Source: Pseudomonadota bacterium (lineage in GTDB: Bacteria > Pseudomonadota > Gammaproteobacteria > Burkholderiales > Burkholderiaceae_C). From it: a stretch of DNA of 64,000 nucleotides. Shown here one piece after another: positions 45,275-55,102 of this stretch; the stretch's first letter is position 1; each line of letters begins with the position of its first letter. The notes beneath the pieces are model-generated. The model was not told where the DNA came from and searched no databases. It saw only the letters and a list, made by a program, of their open reading frames with translations. The DNA lies in NCBI GenBank assembly GCA_020161065.1, contig JAIUPH010000004.1, positions 1 to 64,000 of the forward strand. Reading direction: 5' to 3'. The position numbers and the translations under genes were made by a program.

Positions 45275-47395
45275 ATGCTTGAACCCTCGCTCACGCTGCC
45301 GTTGGTGGGCCACGCGATCGCGGCGGCCGTCTACGCGGCGTTCGCCATCTACCTGCTGAAGCACGGCTACGCCTCGCGGCGCGGCGCCCGCGTGCAACAG
45401 GCGATGCTGGGCGCCGTGGTGCTCAGCCTGGGCTGGGCGCTGGCCGGCGTCGGCGATCAACTCTCGCCCTACACCTGGCCCGGCTACGTGGCCGCCGGCT
45501 TCGACCTCGCGCGCTACGCGGCCTGGCTGATCGTGCTGCTGTTGATGCTGCGCCCGGCGGGCGGTGGCGGGGCGTCGCAGCCGGGCCCAGGCGGCCGCAG
45601 CTTGCCCCGCGCGAGCGCGTGGCTGACCGCCGCGCTGCTGGCCGCCGCCGCGCTGGCGCTGGCCGAGCGCGTGCGCCAGGGGCAGTACGAGCCCGATGCT
45701 TCGCGCAACTTCCTGCTGGTGGCGCTCGGCCTGCCGGTCATGGGCCTGGTGCTGATCGAGCAGATCTTCCGCAACCTGGCCGACGCGCTGCGCTGGTCGG
45801 CCAAGCCCTTGTGCGTGGGGCTGGGCTTCATCTTCGTCTTCGATGTCTACCTCTACGCCGAAGGCGCGCTGCTCGGCCGGATCGACCCCGACGTGCTGGC
45901 GATCCGCCCGCTGGCGCATCTGCTGCTGATCCCGCTGCTGGCGCTGGCCTCGTGGCGGCGCGTCGACTGGGTGCAGACCATCCAGGTCTCGCGGCGCGCG
46001 GTCTTCTACTCGGCGACGCTGCTGCTGGCCGGCGGCTACCTGCTGTTCCTGGCGCTGATCGGCTACTACGTTCGCTACTTCGGCGGCCAGTGGGGCCGCG
46101 CGCTGCAGTTCGGGCTGCTGTTCGCCGGCGGGCTGACGCTGGTGCTGCTGGTGCTGTCGGCCTCGCTGCGCGCTCGCGTGCGGGTGTTCATCGGCAAGCA
46201 CTTCTTCAGCTACCGCTACGACTACCGCGAGGAGTGGCTGGCCTTCACCGCGATGCTGTCGTCCGACTCGTCGCCGCAGGAGGTGGGCGTGCTGGTGATC
46301 CGCGCGCTGGCCAACATCGTCGAATGCCCGGCCGGCAGCCTGTGGACCCGGGCCGACGATGGCGCCTACCGGCAGGCCGCGCACTGGAACACGCCCGAGC
46401 AAGCCAACCGTGAGCCGGCCGATTCGCCGCTGATCGGCTTCCTGCGCGAGAAGGCCTGGGTCATCGACGTGGAGGTCTTCCGCCGCGCGCCGGCCGACTA
46501 CGGCAACCTCGACCTGCCGCCGTGGCTGCTGGCCAACGACCACGTGTGGGCCGTGATCCCCTTGCACGACGGCTCCGAACTGCTGGGCTTCGTGGTACTG
46601 GCGCCGCCGCGCACGCCGGTCGACCTGAACTGGGAAGCGCGCGACCTGCTCAAGACCGCCAGCCGGCAGGCCGCCGGCTACCTGGCGCAGATGCGGGCGA
46701 CCGAGGCGCTGCTGGAGTCGCGCAAGTTCGACGCCTTCAACCGCATGTCGGCCTTCGTCGTCCACGACCTCAAGAACATCGTCACCCAGCTCTCGCTGAT
46801 GATGAAGAACGCCGCCCGGCTGCGCGACAACCCCGAGTTCCAGGAGGACATGCTGCTCACCGTCGAAAGCTCGCTGGAGAAGATGCGCCGCCTGATGCTG
46901 CAATTGCGCGAAGGCGTCGCGCCGCCGGGCGGCGTGCGCGGGGTGGAACTGGCCGGCATCGTCGAGCGATTGGGCCACCTCGCCGGCCAGGCCGGGCGCC
47001 GCCTTGACATCGAGCTGGCCGAACCCCTGGCCACGCGTGGCCACGAAGACCGTCTGGAGCGCGTACTCGGCCACCTTGTGCAGAACGCACTCGACGCCAC
47101 GCCGCCTTCAGGCAGAGTCTGGGTGCGTGTCAACCGCTTTGGCGGACAGGTGCGCGTCGAAGTCGGAGACACGGGTCAGGGCATGAGCGAGGAATTCGTC
47201 CGCACGCGGCTGTTCAAGCCGTTCAGCAGCACCAAGCACAGCGGCATGGGCATCGGCACCTACGAAAGCGCGCAGTACATCCGCGAACTCGGCGGCTCGA
47301 TCGAGGTCGACAGCCAGCCCGGGCGCGGCACGACGCTGACCGTACTGCTGCCGCTGTTCGACAGCAGCCGCGGCTCCGACCTGCGGGCGGCGTGA
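45275..47395 (+). CDS. prsK: PrsK, XrtA-associated sensor histidine kinase
   Basis: 706 residues. About 8-9 N-terminal transmembrane helices (to about 300), a GAF-like domain (about 320-470) and a kinase core. The phospho-acceptor is His497 in FVVHDLKNIVTQLSLMMKN. The ATP-binding motifs are VQNALDATPP (N box), VGDTGQGMS (G1), and FKPFSSTKHSGMGIGTYESA (F and G2). This is the standard partner of PrsR in XrtA/PEP-CTERM loci. It ends 4 bp before prsR. The kinase may sense surface or membrane state; the ligand is unknown. Confidence 0.92.
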   Translation: MLEPSLTLPLVGHAIAAAVYAAFAIYLLKHGYASRRGARVQQAMLGAVVLSLGWALAGVGDQLSPYTWPGYVAAGFDLARYAAWLIVLLLMLRPAGGGGASQPGPGGRSLPRASAWLTAALLAAAALALAERVRQGQYEPDASRNFLLVALGLPVMGLVLIEQIFRNLADALRWSAKPLCVGLGFIFVFDVYLYAEGALLGRIDPDVLAIRPLAHLLLIPLLALASWRRVDWVQTIQVSRRAVFYSATLLLAGGYLLFLALIGYYVRYFGGQWGRALQFGLLFAGGLTLVLLVLSASLRARVRVFIGKHFFSYRYDYREEWLAFTAMLSSDSSPQEVGVLVIRALANIVECPAGSLWTRADDGAYRQAAHWNTPEQANREPADSPLIGFLREKAWVIDVEVFRRAPADYGNLDLPPWLLANDHVWAVIPLHDGSELLGFVVLAPPRTPVDLNWEARDLLKTASRQAAGYLAQMRATEALLESRKFDAFNRMSAFVVHDLKNIVTQLSLMMKNAARLRDNPEFQEDMLLTVESSLEKMRRLMLQLREGVAPPGGVRGVELAGIVERLGHLAGQAGRRLDIELAEPLATRGHEDRLERVLGHLVQNALDATPPSGRVWVRVNRFGGQVRVEVGDTGQGMSEEFVRTRLFKPFSSTKHSGMGIGTYESAQYIRELGGSIEVDSQPGRGTTLTVLLPLFDSSRGSDLRAA

Positions 47396-47399
47396 GGTC

Positions 47400-48791
47400 A
47401 TGAGCACCGATGCCAGCCCGCCGCTGCTGATCGTCGAGGACGATCTGGCGCTGCAGAAGCAGATCAAGTGGTCGCTCGACCGCTTCGACTGCGTGACCGC
47501 CAGCGACCGCGAAACCGCGCTGGCCGCCTACCGCCGCCACCGCCCGGCCGTCGTCACCATGGACCTGGGCCTGCCGCCCGACCCCGACGGCACCGGCGAG
47601 GGTTTCCGGCTGCTGGGCCAGTTGCTGGAACTGGACGCCGACCTCAAGGTCATCGTGCTGACCGGCCAGAACGACCGCGCCAACGCCTTGCGCGCGGTGT
47701 CGCTCGGCGCCTACGACTTCTTCGCCAAGCCCTTCGAGCCCGAACTGCTGGCGCTGACCATCGAGCGCGCCTACCGGCTGTGGGAACTGCAGGCCGAGAA
47801 CCGACGCCTGCAGGCCCAGCAACCCAGCGGCGCCTTGGGCGGCTTGATCACGCGCGACCCCGAGATGCTGCGCATCGGCCGCGTGATCGAGCGCGTGGCC
47901 AGCTCCGACGCCACCGTGATGCTGCTGGGCGAAAGCGGCACGGGCAAGGAAGTGCTGGCGCAAGGCCTGCACCAGGCCAGCAAGCGCAGCGGCAAGTTCG
48001 TGGCGATCAACTGCGCCGCCATCCCCGAGGCGCTGCTGGAAAGCGAACTCTTCGGCTACGAAAAAGGCGCCTTCACCGGCGCCGCCAAGACCACGGTCGG
48101 CAAGATCGAGACCGCGCACGGCGGCACGCTGATGCTCGACGAGATCGGCGACCTGCCGCACCCGCTGCAGGCCAAGCTGCTGCGCTTTTTGCAGGAACGC
48201 AAGATCGAGCGCATCGGTGGCCGGCAGGAGATTCCGGTCGACGTGCGCGTGGTGTGCGCGACCCACCAGGACCTGCAGGAACTCATCAAGCAGCAGCGGT
48301 TCAGAGAGGATCTGTACTACCGGCTGGCGGAGATCGTGGTCAACATCCCGGCGCTGCGCGAGCGGCAGGGCGATGCGCTGCTGCTGGCGCAGGCGTTCCT
48401 GCGGCGGTTTGCGCAGGAGCAGCGGAGCAACCTGAGTTTCAGCGAAGATGCCGTGACGGCGATTGAGCGGTTCGACTGGCCGGGGAACGTGCGCCAGTTG
48501 CTCAACGCCGTCAAGCGTGCGTCGATCATGGCCGACGGCAGCCGGGTCAATGCGCAGGACCTGAGCCTGCCGGCGACGGCGTCTTCCTCCGCCTTGGCGG
48601 ATGACGGCGCCAAGCCGCAGTCGCTGGATCTGCGCCTGGCCCGTGAAACGGCCGAGCGGCAAGTCGTGCTGACCGCGCTGGCGCGCACGGCGGGCAACAT
48701 GGCCAGAACAGCGGAACTGCTGGGGGTCAGTCGTCCAACCCTGTATGACCTGATGAATCGGTTGGCGATTCGGCAGCAGATCGAAGGCTGA
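47400..48791 (+). CDS. prsR: PrsR, sigma-54-dependent XrtA response regulator
   Basis: 463 residues. Receiver domain with phospho-Asp55 ([10 protein letters not shown]) and Lys110 (FFAKPF). AAA+ domain with Walker A GESGTGKE (177-184), the GAFTGA sigma-54 loop (223-228), and Walker [13 protein letters not shown] Fis-type helix-turn-helix ends the protein ([20 protein letters not shown]). It activates sigma-54 promoters of PEP-CTERM and polysaccharide genes. A matching promoter lies upstream of the PEP-CTERM gene at 51840. It is coupled closely to prsK. Confidence 0.93.
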   Translation: MSTDASPPLLIVEDDLALQKQIKWSLDRFDCVTASDRETALAAYRRHRPAVVTMDLGLPPDPDGTGEGFRLLGQLLELDADLKVIVLTGQNDRANALRAVSLGAYDFFAKPFEPELLALTIERAYRLWELQAENRRLQAQQPSGALGGLITRDPEMLRIGRVIERVASSDATVMLLGESGTGKEVLAQGLHQASKRSGKFVAINCAAIPEALLESELFGYEKGAFTGAAKTTVGKIETAHGGTLMLDEIGDLPHPLQAKLLRFLQERKIERIGGRQEIPVDVRVVCATHQDLQELIKQQRFREDLYYRLAEIVVNIPALRERQGDALLLAQAFLRRFAQEQRSNLSFSEDAVTAIERFDWPGNVRQLLNAVKRASIMADGSRVNAQDLSLPATASSSALADDGAKPQSLDLRLARETAERQVVLTALARTAGNMARTAELLGVSRPTLYDLMNRLAIRQQIEG

Positions 48792-48886
48792 TCGTCGGAT
48801 CAGGGATCGCCGGCGGCGACTCGTCCGCACGCGCAGGCGCGGCGCGACACAGCCACCATCGGCAAATGACTGGGGAAGTTGTCCAC

Positions 48887-51664
48887 ATGAGCACACGTGC
48901 AAGAACAGCAATCGCGGCGGCCGTCATCCTCACCAGCTTGCTGGCGGGCTGCGATCGGCCGGCGGCCGAAGGCAATCTGGACAGCGCGCGCAAGCATCTG
49001 GCGCGTCATGAACACGTGGCCGCGGTCATCGAACTCAAGGCTGCCCTGCAGAAGGCCGAGACGGGAGAGGCCCGCTATCTGCTCGGCACCGCCTTGCTCG
49101 AGCAAGGCGATGCGGCGGCGGCGCTGTTGGAGTTTGCCAAGGCGCAGCAACTGCAATTCGATCCGGACCAGCTTGCGCCTCGCCTGGCGCACGCCATGGT
49201 GCTGGCCGGCAAGGCCAAGGAAGTCATCGACCAGTTTGTCGGCAACGAGCTTCATGCTCCTGCCCATACGGCAGAGCTGTACACCGCGTTGGCGCTTGCG
49301 CATTCAAGACTGGGCCACCGGGCGGAGGCGGATGCCGCTCTGGCCAAGGCCCTGGCCAGCGACCCCAAGTATCCCTGGGCCCTGCTGACGCAAGCGCGCA
49401 AGCTGGTCGGCCAGGGCAAGGTCGATGAAGCCCTGGCGACGGCGGAGCAGGCCCGCCTGCCCGGCGGCCCGAATGGCGAAGTCGACTTGTTCCAAGGGCA
49501 ATTGCTGGCCGCAGCCAACCGGCCACCCGAGGCCGTCGTCAAGGCATTGACGGCCGCTGCCGAGGACCCCCTGCAGACGCTGCGCGCACGCACCCTGCTG
49601 GCCGAACACTACCTGCGCCACAACAACCTGCCGGCGGCCAAGGAGCAGCTGGCGATGTTGCAGAAGCTGGCGCCGCAGAACCTGCAGACGGTGTACCTCG
49701 ACGCGGCGCTGGCGTTCGAGGAGGGTGCCTACGCGCGCAGCGAAAGCGTCGTCGACACGCTGTTGCGCGTGGTGCCCAACAACGCGCAGGCCTTGGTGCT
49801 CGGTGGCGCGGCCAGCTTGCGGCGGGGGTCGCTGATCGCCGCCGAAACCAAGCTCGGCAGGGCCGTGCAGACGACCGAGAACGCCGTGGTCGCGCGACGG
49901 TTGCTGGCCGAAACCTACTTGCGCATGGCGCAGCCCGCCAAGGCGATGCACGTGCTCAAGCCGTTGATCGAGCGCCCGCGTCCCGATGTCGATGCGCTGG
50001 TTCTGGCGGCACAGGGCAGCCTGATGTCGGGTGACATCAACCGCGCCGAGTCGCTGTTCGCGGCGGTCGCGTCCAGTCGACCCGACGACATGACGGTGAA
50101 GACGGCACTGGCGCTGATCACGCTCGACCGCGGCAACTCGAACGAAGCATTCAACGCCCTGCGTTCGATCTCGCAACGCGACACCGGCGACAGTGCCGAC
50201 CTCGCCACGATCAGCCGGCGCTTGCGCCGGCAAGAGTTCGACGAGGCCCTGACGGCAATTGCCGCGCTGGAGAAAAAGCAGCCGACCGCGCCGACCGCTG
50301 CCTACCTGCGCGGCCTGGCACTGGCCGGCAAGGGCGACGTGGCGGGAGCCAGGCAGTCGTTCGAGGCGGCACTCAAGATCGCGCCGACCTATCAGGCGGC
50401 GCTGCTGGAGCTGACGCGCTTGGATGTCGAGGAGCAGAAGCTGGACGCGGCCCGCAGCCGCCTGGCGAAATGGGTGGAGGCGCATCCCACCGACGTCGCC
50501 ATGCGCATGGCGCTGCTCGATGTCCGGCTGCGGCAGAACGCGCCCGGCGAGGAACTGCTGTCGGCCATTGACGAGGCCATCCGCATCGCACCCACCGAGC
50601 CGGCGCCCTATCTGGCCAAGATCGTCCAGACCAAGCGCATCAAGGGCACGCGTGACGCGGTGGCGGCAGCCCAAACGGCGCTGGCAGCGCTGCCCAATCA
50701 TGTCTCGGTGCTCGATGCGGCCGGCGTCGTCTTCTCGGCGGCCGGCGAAGACCAGCAGGCGATTTCCGTCTTCAACCGCATGGCGTCGCAGGCGCCGGCA
50801 TCGGCCGTGCCCTTCCTGCGCTTGTCCGACGTGCACAGCAAGCTGGGCAATGTCGCGGCCGCCACCTCTGCCCTCGAGCGCGCCTTCGATCTGGATCCGG
50901 TGTCTCCCGACGTGCACCGGCAACTGCTGGCCTACGCGGCGAAGTACAAGGACTTCAAGATGCCGCTGTCCGCGGCCAAGCGCCTGCAGCAGCGCTACGG
51001 GGACCGACCGGCCGGCTTCGAACTGGAGGGCGACCTCGCGGCGGCGCAACGTCGCTGGGACGCCGCGGCTACGGCTTATCGCGCCGGCTTGGCGCGGGGC
51101 GCGGGGACGCGCCTGGCGATCAAGACCTGGGACGTGCTGGCGCTCGGAGGTTCGGGCCATGCCGGCGCCGAAGCCTTTGCCCGCGAATGGATCGCCAAGC
51201 ACCCGACCGACAGTGCGTTCCACGCATTTCTGGCCGACCGCGCCCGCGGTGCGAAGGACTACGCTGCAGCCGAGCGCAACTACCGCAGGGTACTGGAACT
51301 GCGGCCCGAGCATGGCATCGCCATGAACAACCTGGCCTGGGTGCTGGGACAGTCGGGACGCCGCGCTGAAGGCATCGAGTGGGCGCAGAAGGCGACTCGC
51401 CTATACCCCAAGGCGGCGCCGTACATGGACACGCTGGCCAGCCTGCTGGCGGCCGATGGCCAGGCCGCTGCTGCAATCGATTGGCAGCGGCGTGCCGTCG
51501 GCGCTGACGACGGCGATGTATCGCTCAAGCTCGGCCTGGCCAAGCTGCTGCTGGATGCCGGCCAGAAGCAGGAGGCGCGCAGCCTGCTGGCGACCTTGGC
51601 CAAGAGCAATGCATCGGCGCCGGCCTCGGCGGAAGTTCAGCGGCTGCTCAAGCTGGCATCTTGA
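48887..51664 (+). CDS. prsT: PrsT, XrtA-system TPR lipoprotein
   Basis: 925 residues. Lipoprotein signal with lipobox LLAGC at residues about 19-24. The remainder is about 20 TPR units, for example HVAAVIELKAALQKAETGEA, APAYLAKIVQTK-type helices, and AAERNYRRVLELRPEHGIAM. Such proteins accompany PrsK/PrsR at XrtA loci and are thought to act in polysaccharide or protein sorting in the envelope. The start at 48887 (MSTRARTAIAAAVILTS) is preferred because an ATG at 48866 lacks signal-like context; GGGGAAG is suitably placed before it. Confidence 0.9.
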   Translation: MSTRARTAIAAAVILTSLLAGCDRPAAEGNLDSARKHLARHEHVAAVIELKAALQKAETGEARYLLGTALLEQGDAAAALLEFAKAQQLQFDPDQLAPRLAHAMVLAGKAKEVIDQFVGNELHAPAHTAELYTALALAHSRLGHRAEADAALAKALASDPKYPWALLTQARKLVGQGKVDEALATAEQARLPGGPNGEVDLFQGQLLAAANRPPEAVVKALTAAAEDPLQTLRARTLLAEHYLRHNNLPAAKEQLAMLQKLAPQNLQTVYLDAALAFEEGAYARSESVVDTLLRVVPNNAQALVLGGAASLRRGSLIAAETKLGRAVQTTENAVVARRLLAETYLRMAQPAKAMHVLKPLIERPRPDVDALVLAAQGSLMSGDINRAESLFAAVASSRPDDMTVKTALALITLDRGNSNEAFNALRSISQRDTGDSADLATISRRLRRQEFDEALTAIAALEKKQPTAPTAAYLRGLALAGKGDVAGARQSFEAALKIAPTYQAALLELTRLDVEEQKLDAARSRLAKWVEAHPTDVAMRMALLDVRLRQNAPGEELLSAIDEAIRIAPTEPAPYLAKIVQTKRIKGTRDAVAAAQTALAALPNHVSVLDAAGVVFSAAGEDQQAISVFNRMASQAPASAVPFLRLSDVHSKLGNVAAATSALERAFDLDPVSPDVHRQLLAYAAKYKDFKMPLSAAKRLQQRYGDRPAGFELEGDLAAAQRRWDAAATAYRAGLARGAGTRLAIKTWDVLALGGSGHAGAEAFAREWIAKHPTDSAFHAFLADRARGAKDYAAAERNYRRVLELRPEHGIAMNNLAWVLGQSGRRAEGIEWAQKATRLYPKAAPYMDTLASLLAADGQAAAAIDWQRRAVGADDGDVSLKLGLAKLLLDAGQKQEARSLLATLAKSNASAPASAEVQRLLKLAS

Positions 51665-51756
51665 TCTGGTGTCGACTGTCGAGATTTTTTTCATCTGCGC
51701 CATTCGACCACCCGATCAAGCTGATAAGTGATTGTTTTTAAAAGATAAAAATCTCT

Positions 51757-51772
51757 TGGCACTGTGGATGCA
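51757..51772 (+). promoter_or_regulatory. Sigma-54 (-24/-12) promoter of the PEP-CTERM gene
   Basis: TGGCACTGTGGATGCA matches TGGCAC-N5-TTGCA with one change (ATGC for TTGC). The GG and GC are 10 bases apart as required. Transcription would start near 51783, about 57 bp before the ATG at 51840. The PrsR activator encoded 3 kb upstream carries the sigma-54 loop, so it is the likely activator. Confidence 0.75.
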
Positions 51773-51839
51773 TAAAAGATGACGAAGGCCGATCAGTGGC
51801 ATCGGCCGACAGATCAAGGCCCTCCAAAGGAGATTGAAA

Positions 51840-52649
51840 ATGGCGGGTTTCAAAGTTAAGTCAGTAGCGTTGTCGGCTCTGCTGGCAATCGGCGGTGTGG
51901 CTCAGGCGAACGTGGTCGATCTGTTCACCGATCCGCCCGGCGGCCAGATCACGAACTGGGCGAAGAGCGAAGGCTTGGTGACCAAGGTCACGGAAGCGGG
52001 CGCCTACCCCAGCACGATCCTCGGCGGCTACCGCGATATCGTGCTGCAGATCACCAACACGGCGGGCAGCGGCAACTTCGCCACGGCTTCCGCTTCGGTT
52101 GCTGACGGCAAGTTCGAGTTGGCCACCTCGCCGAACATCACGGCCATTGCTCGCGTGCAGTGGGACGGCGGTGACAACAGCGCGGCGCTCAACACCCAGG
52201 GTCTCAACCACGCCAATCTGGTGGTCCAGAGTGGTTGCCCGGCCACTGGTTGCGATCGTTTCGTGGCAGACGTGTCGTTCGCTGACCTGCAGTTCCAATA
52301 CCAGATCGTCATTTATGACATGACGGGGAACTTCTCGATCCTGACGAGCGCTGCGCCTGGCGGCATCACGTCCGACACGCCGATCGACTTCCCGTTCGAG
52401 TGGTGGGGCCTGAGCGCTGGTGCGCACACCATCGATGGCGTCACGTTCAATATCACCCGTAGCGCGGGCGCCGTTGACTTCACGAACATCGGCGCGATGG
52501 AGTTCGTGGTCAACAGCGACGGTCAGACCGTGTCGGTTGACTTGGCTCTGGGTGGCGTGACCAAGACGGGCGTGCCTGAGCCGGCGTCGATCGCTCTGGC
52601 TGGTCTGGCGTTGCTGGGCCTGGGCGCCGCTCGCCGCCGCAAGATGTGA
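51840..52649 (+). CDS. PEP-CTERM sorting-signal protein
   Basis: 269 residues. A signal peptide (SVALSALLAIGGVAQA) precedes a secreted, all-beta body with no recognised enzyme motif; CPATGCD is a Cys pair. The C-terminus has VPEPASIALAGLALLGLGAA followed by RRRKM. This is a textbook PEP-CTERM signal, cleaved by exosortase A. AAGGAG 8 bp upstream fixes the ATG at 51840. Upstream sigma-54 promoter and downstream terminator make it a single-gene unit. Its GC content and codon use look lower than those of the EPS genes. It is probably an abundant matrix or surface protein. Confidence 0.93.
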   Translation: MAGFKVKSVALSALLAIGGVAQANVVDLFTDPPGGQITNWAKSEGLVTKVTEAGAYPSTILGGYRDIVLQITNTAGSGNFATASASVADGKFELATSPNITAIARVQWDGGDNSAALNTQGLNHANLVVQSGCPATGCDRFVADVSFADLQFQYQIVIYDMTGNFSILTSAAPGGITSDTPIDFPFEWWGLSAGAHTIDGVTFNITRSAGAVDFTNIGAMEFVVNSDGQTVSVDLALGGVTKTGVPEPASIALAGLALLGLGAARRRKM

Positions 52650-52689
52650 GATGAAGCCTGCGTCGGCCGAGTCAGGCCGACCAGCTGAC

Positions 52690-52720
52690 AAAAGGCGGGG
52701 CCAGTGGCTCCGCCTTTTTT
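52690..52720 (+). terminator. Rho-independent terminator after the PEP-CTERM gene
   Basis: A GC-rich hairpin (AAAGGCGG, GCCAGTGGC loop region, CCGCCTTT) is followed by a T-run (CTTTTTT). It sits 41 bp after the stop of the PEP-CTERM gene. Confidence 0.85.
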
Positions 52721-52874
52721 CTTGGTGCGCCCGGCACGGGCGCCCACCCGAAGCTTCGAGGCCGCGGGCTGGGCTGGGGCACATCGCAGATACACTCCAC
52801 AGCGGTGGGCGCGGGATGCGCATCGCCACCTGCACCAACCGTTACCGGCACGTCCAGGCAAAGGCTCAGCAACC

Positions 52875-53690
52875 GTGGTCGACGAAGCAGTCGCTTCACT
52901 CAGCGACGTGGTCAAGTCCTATCAGATGGACGACGTGGTCGTTCCCGTATTGCGGGGCATCGACGTCGCCATCAGGCCGGCCTACTTCACCGTATTGCTG
53001 GGCCCTTCGGGCAGCGGCAAGACCACGCTGCTGAACCTGCTGGGCTGCCTGGACCGGCCCAATCAGGGCAAGGTGATGGTTGCGGGAACCGATGTCAACA
53101 GCCTGAGCGACGACGAACTCTCCGACTTCCGCAGCGAGAACATCGGCTTCGTCTTCCAGTCGTTCAATCTGGTCCCCGTATTGACGGCGTTCGAGAACGT
53201 CGAATATCCGTTGGTACTGGCCGGCATGGACCCTGTTCGGCGGCAGCGGCGCGTCAAGCGCCTGCTCGAAGCGGTGGGCCTCGATGAACGGGCCCACAAC
53301 CGTCCGGGCCAGCTCTCCGGTGGCCAGCGCCAGCGTGTGGCGATCGCGCGCGCCTTGGCGCGCAAGCCCAAGCTCGTCATCGCCGACGAACCCACCGCCA
53401 ACCTCGACAGCCAGACCGGCGCCGCGATCATCGCGCTGATGCGCTGGATGCAGCAGAACTTCAAGATCTCGTTCATCTTCTCGTCGCACGACTCGGGGCT
53501 GATCAAGGCGGCGGACGACCTGATCGTGCTGCGCGACGGCGTGATCCAGTCGGTGCGTCGCAAGCCCGGCGAAGCCGCGTCGCTGACGAGCGAGTTCGAG
53601 ACTGACGACGATAGTGGCCCGCGCTGGGGCGAGGATCCTGCAGCGACGGATTTCTCGGCTTTGGACGACGCGACGAGGCCCAGCGCGTGA
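52875..53690 (+). CDS. ABC transporter ATP-binding protein (MacB/LolD type)
   Basis: 271 residues from a GTG start (VVDEAVASLSDVVKSYQ). Walker A is GPSGSGKTT, Q-loop in FVFQSFNLVPVL, signature [15 protein letters not shown], Walker B LVIADEPTANLDS, and switch His in SSHDSGLI. The sequence fits the LolD/MacB class that works with FtsX-type permeases. No ATG exists in this frame before the domain. A 4-bp overlap (GTGA) joins it to the permease gene. The tail after the switch region is acidic. It would power the extraction or export of a lipid or lipoprotein. Confidence 0.88.
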   Translation: MVDEAVASLSDVVKSYQMDDVVVPVLRGIDVAIRPAYFTVLLGPSGSGKTTLLNLLGCLDRPNQGKVMVAGTDVNSLSDDELSDFRSENIGFVFQSFNLVPVLTAFENVEYPLVLAGMDPVRRQRRVKRLLEAVGLDERAHNRPGQLSGGQRQRVAIARALARKPKLVIADEPTANLDSQTGAAIIALMRWMQQNFKISFIFSSHDSGLIKAADDLIVLRDGVIQSVRRKPGEAASLTSEFETDDDSGPRWGEDPAATDFSALDDATRPSA

Positions 53691-55102
53691 GGATGACCCT
53701 CTCGCTGGCAACACGCAACCTGCTGCGCAACCGGCGCCGCTCGCTCGCGACGTTGCTGGCCCTGGCAATCGGGGCGACGTCGGTGTTGCTGTTCGGGGGC
53801 TACAGCGCCGACATCAAGTACAGCCTGCTTACCGGTTATGTGCAGGGCGGCGGCCACCTCCAGGTGCAGCACAAGGATTTCTTTCTTTTCGGCAACGGCA
53901 ACCCCACGGCCTATGGCATTGCGGGCTATACGCGGCTGATGGAGGCGATCGGCAACGATCCCGAGCTCAAGCCCGAGGTGCGGGTGATTTCGCCGACGCT
54001 GCAGTTCGGAGGCTTGGCCGGCAACTACGAAGCCTCGGTCTCGCGCACGGTGATGGGCGTGGGCTACGTCGCCTCGGATGTCGCCAAGATGCGCGAATGG
54101 AACGAGTTCGGCATCCCGCCGCTGTCGCCGCCCTTTGCCCTGGTCGCGGCCCCGGAGGACGCGGTCATCGTTGGCCTCGGGGTCGCTCGGGTGCTGTTGC
54201 TGTGTGACCGACTGGGACTGAAAAACTGCCCCAAGCCGGCGGTTGGCGACAAGCGCGCCGGCGCCGGCGGGCCGGCGTTGCCTGCCGACATCATGGCGCT
54301 GGCCGAAGGTGACCCCCAGCGGCCGGCCGGTGCGCCGGCGGCGGCCGTTGAACGTCCACAGATCGAACTGCTGGCGACCCAGCCCCGCGGATCGCCCAAC
54401 GTCGCCGCGGTGAAGGTGCTGGCGGCCGAGGACCAGGGCTTCAAGGAGCTCGATGAAGTCACCGTCATCCTGCAGCTGAGCCAGGCGCAGAAGCTGGTCT
54501 ACGGGCGCGGCGAGCCGCGGGCCACCTCGATCATGATCCAGCTCGAGCACACCGACTCGATCCCGGATGCTGCCAAGCGCGTGCGGGCCGTGCTGGACCA
54601 GGCGATGCCGGGTCATCCCTTGGCGGTGCTGGACTTCAGGCAGCTCAACCCCTTCTACGGTGAAACCATCAATCTGTTCAACACGATCTTCGGCTTCATC
54701 TTCGTGCTGATCGGCGGCATCGTGCTGTTCACGGTCAGCAACACGATGATGGCCGCCGTCATGGAGCGCACCACCGAGATCGGCACCGTCCGCGCGGTCG
54801 GCCTTCGCCAGAGCGGGATCCGCAAGCTGTTCGTGACCGAAGGCTTCCTGCTCGGCTGTGTCGGTGCGACACTCGGCGTCGTGCTGGCGCTGGTCTTGGC
54901 GGCGATCGTCAAAAGCCTGCATCTCACTTGGCTGCCGCCGGGATCGTCGACCCCGCTGCCGCTGACCATCCGCGTGGCGGGCGAGTACGGCATGATCGTT
55001 GGTACCATGCTCGGCTTGATCGTTATCGCAACCGTGTCGGCGTGGCTGCCGGCCTGGCGTGCCGCCAGGCTCAGCATCGTCGATGCGTTGAGGCACGCCT
55101 GA
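53687..55102 (+). CDS. ABC transporter permease (FtsX/MacB family)
   Basis: 471 residues from GTG 53687 (overlap GTGA) or ATG 53693. A first transmembrane helix (about 16-36) is followed by a large periplasmic domain, then three helices in the FtsX core: IFGFIFVLIGGIVLFTVSNT, LLGCVGATLGVVLALVLAAI and GTMLGLIVIATVSAWLPAW. The TTEIGTVRAVGLRQSGIRKL loop is the class-defining cytosolic element. It pairs with the ATPase immediately upstream. The genes continue with a LolA-like protein and an outer-membrane protein, suggesting a transenvelope export path. Confidence 0.88.
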   Translation: MRMTLSLATRNLLRNRRRSLATLLALAIGATSVLLFGGYSADIKYSLLTGYVQGGGHLQVQHKDFFLFGNGNPTAYGIAGYTRLMEAIGNDPELKPEVRVISPTLQFGGLAGNYEASVSRTVMGVGYVASDVAKMREWNEFGIPPLSPPFALVAAPEDAVIVGLGVARVLLLCDRLGLKNCPKPAVGDKRAGAGGPALPADIMALAEGDPQRPAGAPAAAVERPQIELLATQPRGSPNVAAVKVLAAEDQGFKELDEVTVILQLSQAQKLVYGRGEPRATSIMIQLEHTDSIPDAAKRVRAVLDQAMPGHPLAVLDFRQLNPFYGETINLFNTIFGFIFVLIGGIVLFTVSNTMMAAVMERTTEIGTVRAVGLRQSGIRKLFVTEGFLLGCVGATLGVVLALVLAAIVKSLHLTWLPPGSSTPLPLTIRVAGEYGMIVGTMLGLIVIATVSAWLPAWRAARLSIVDALRHA

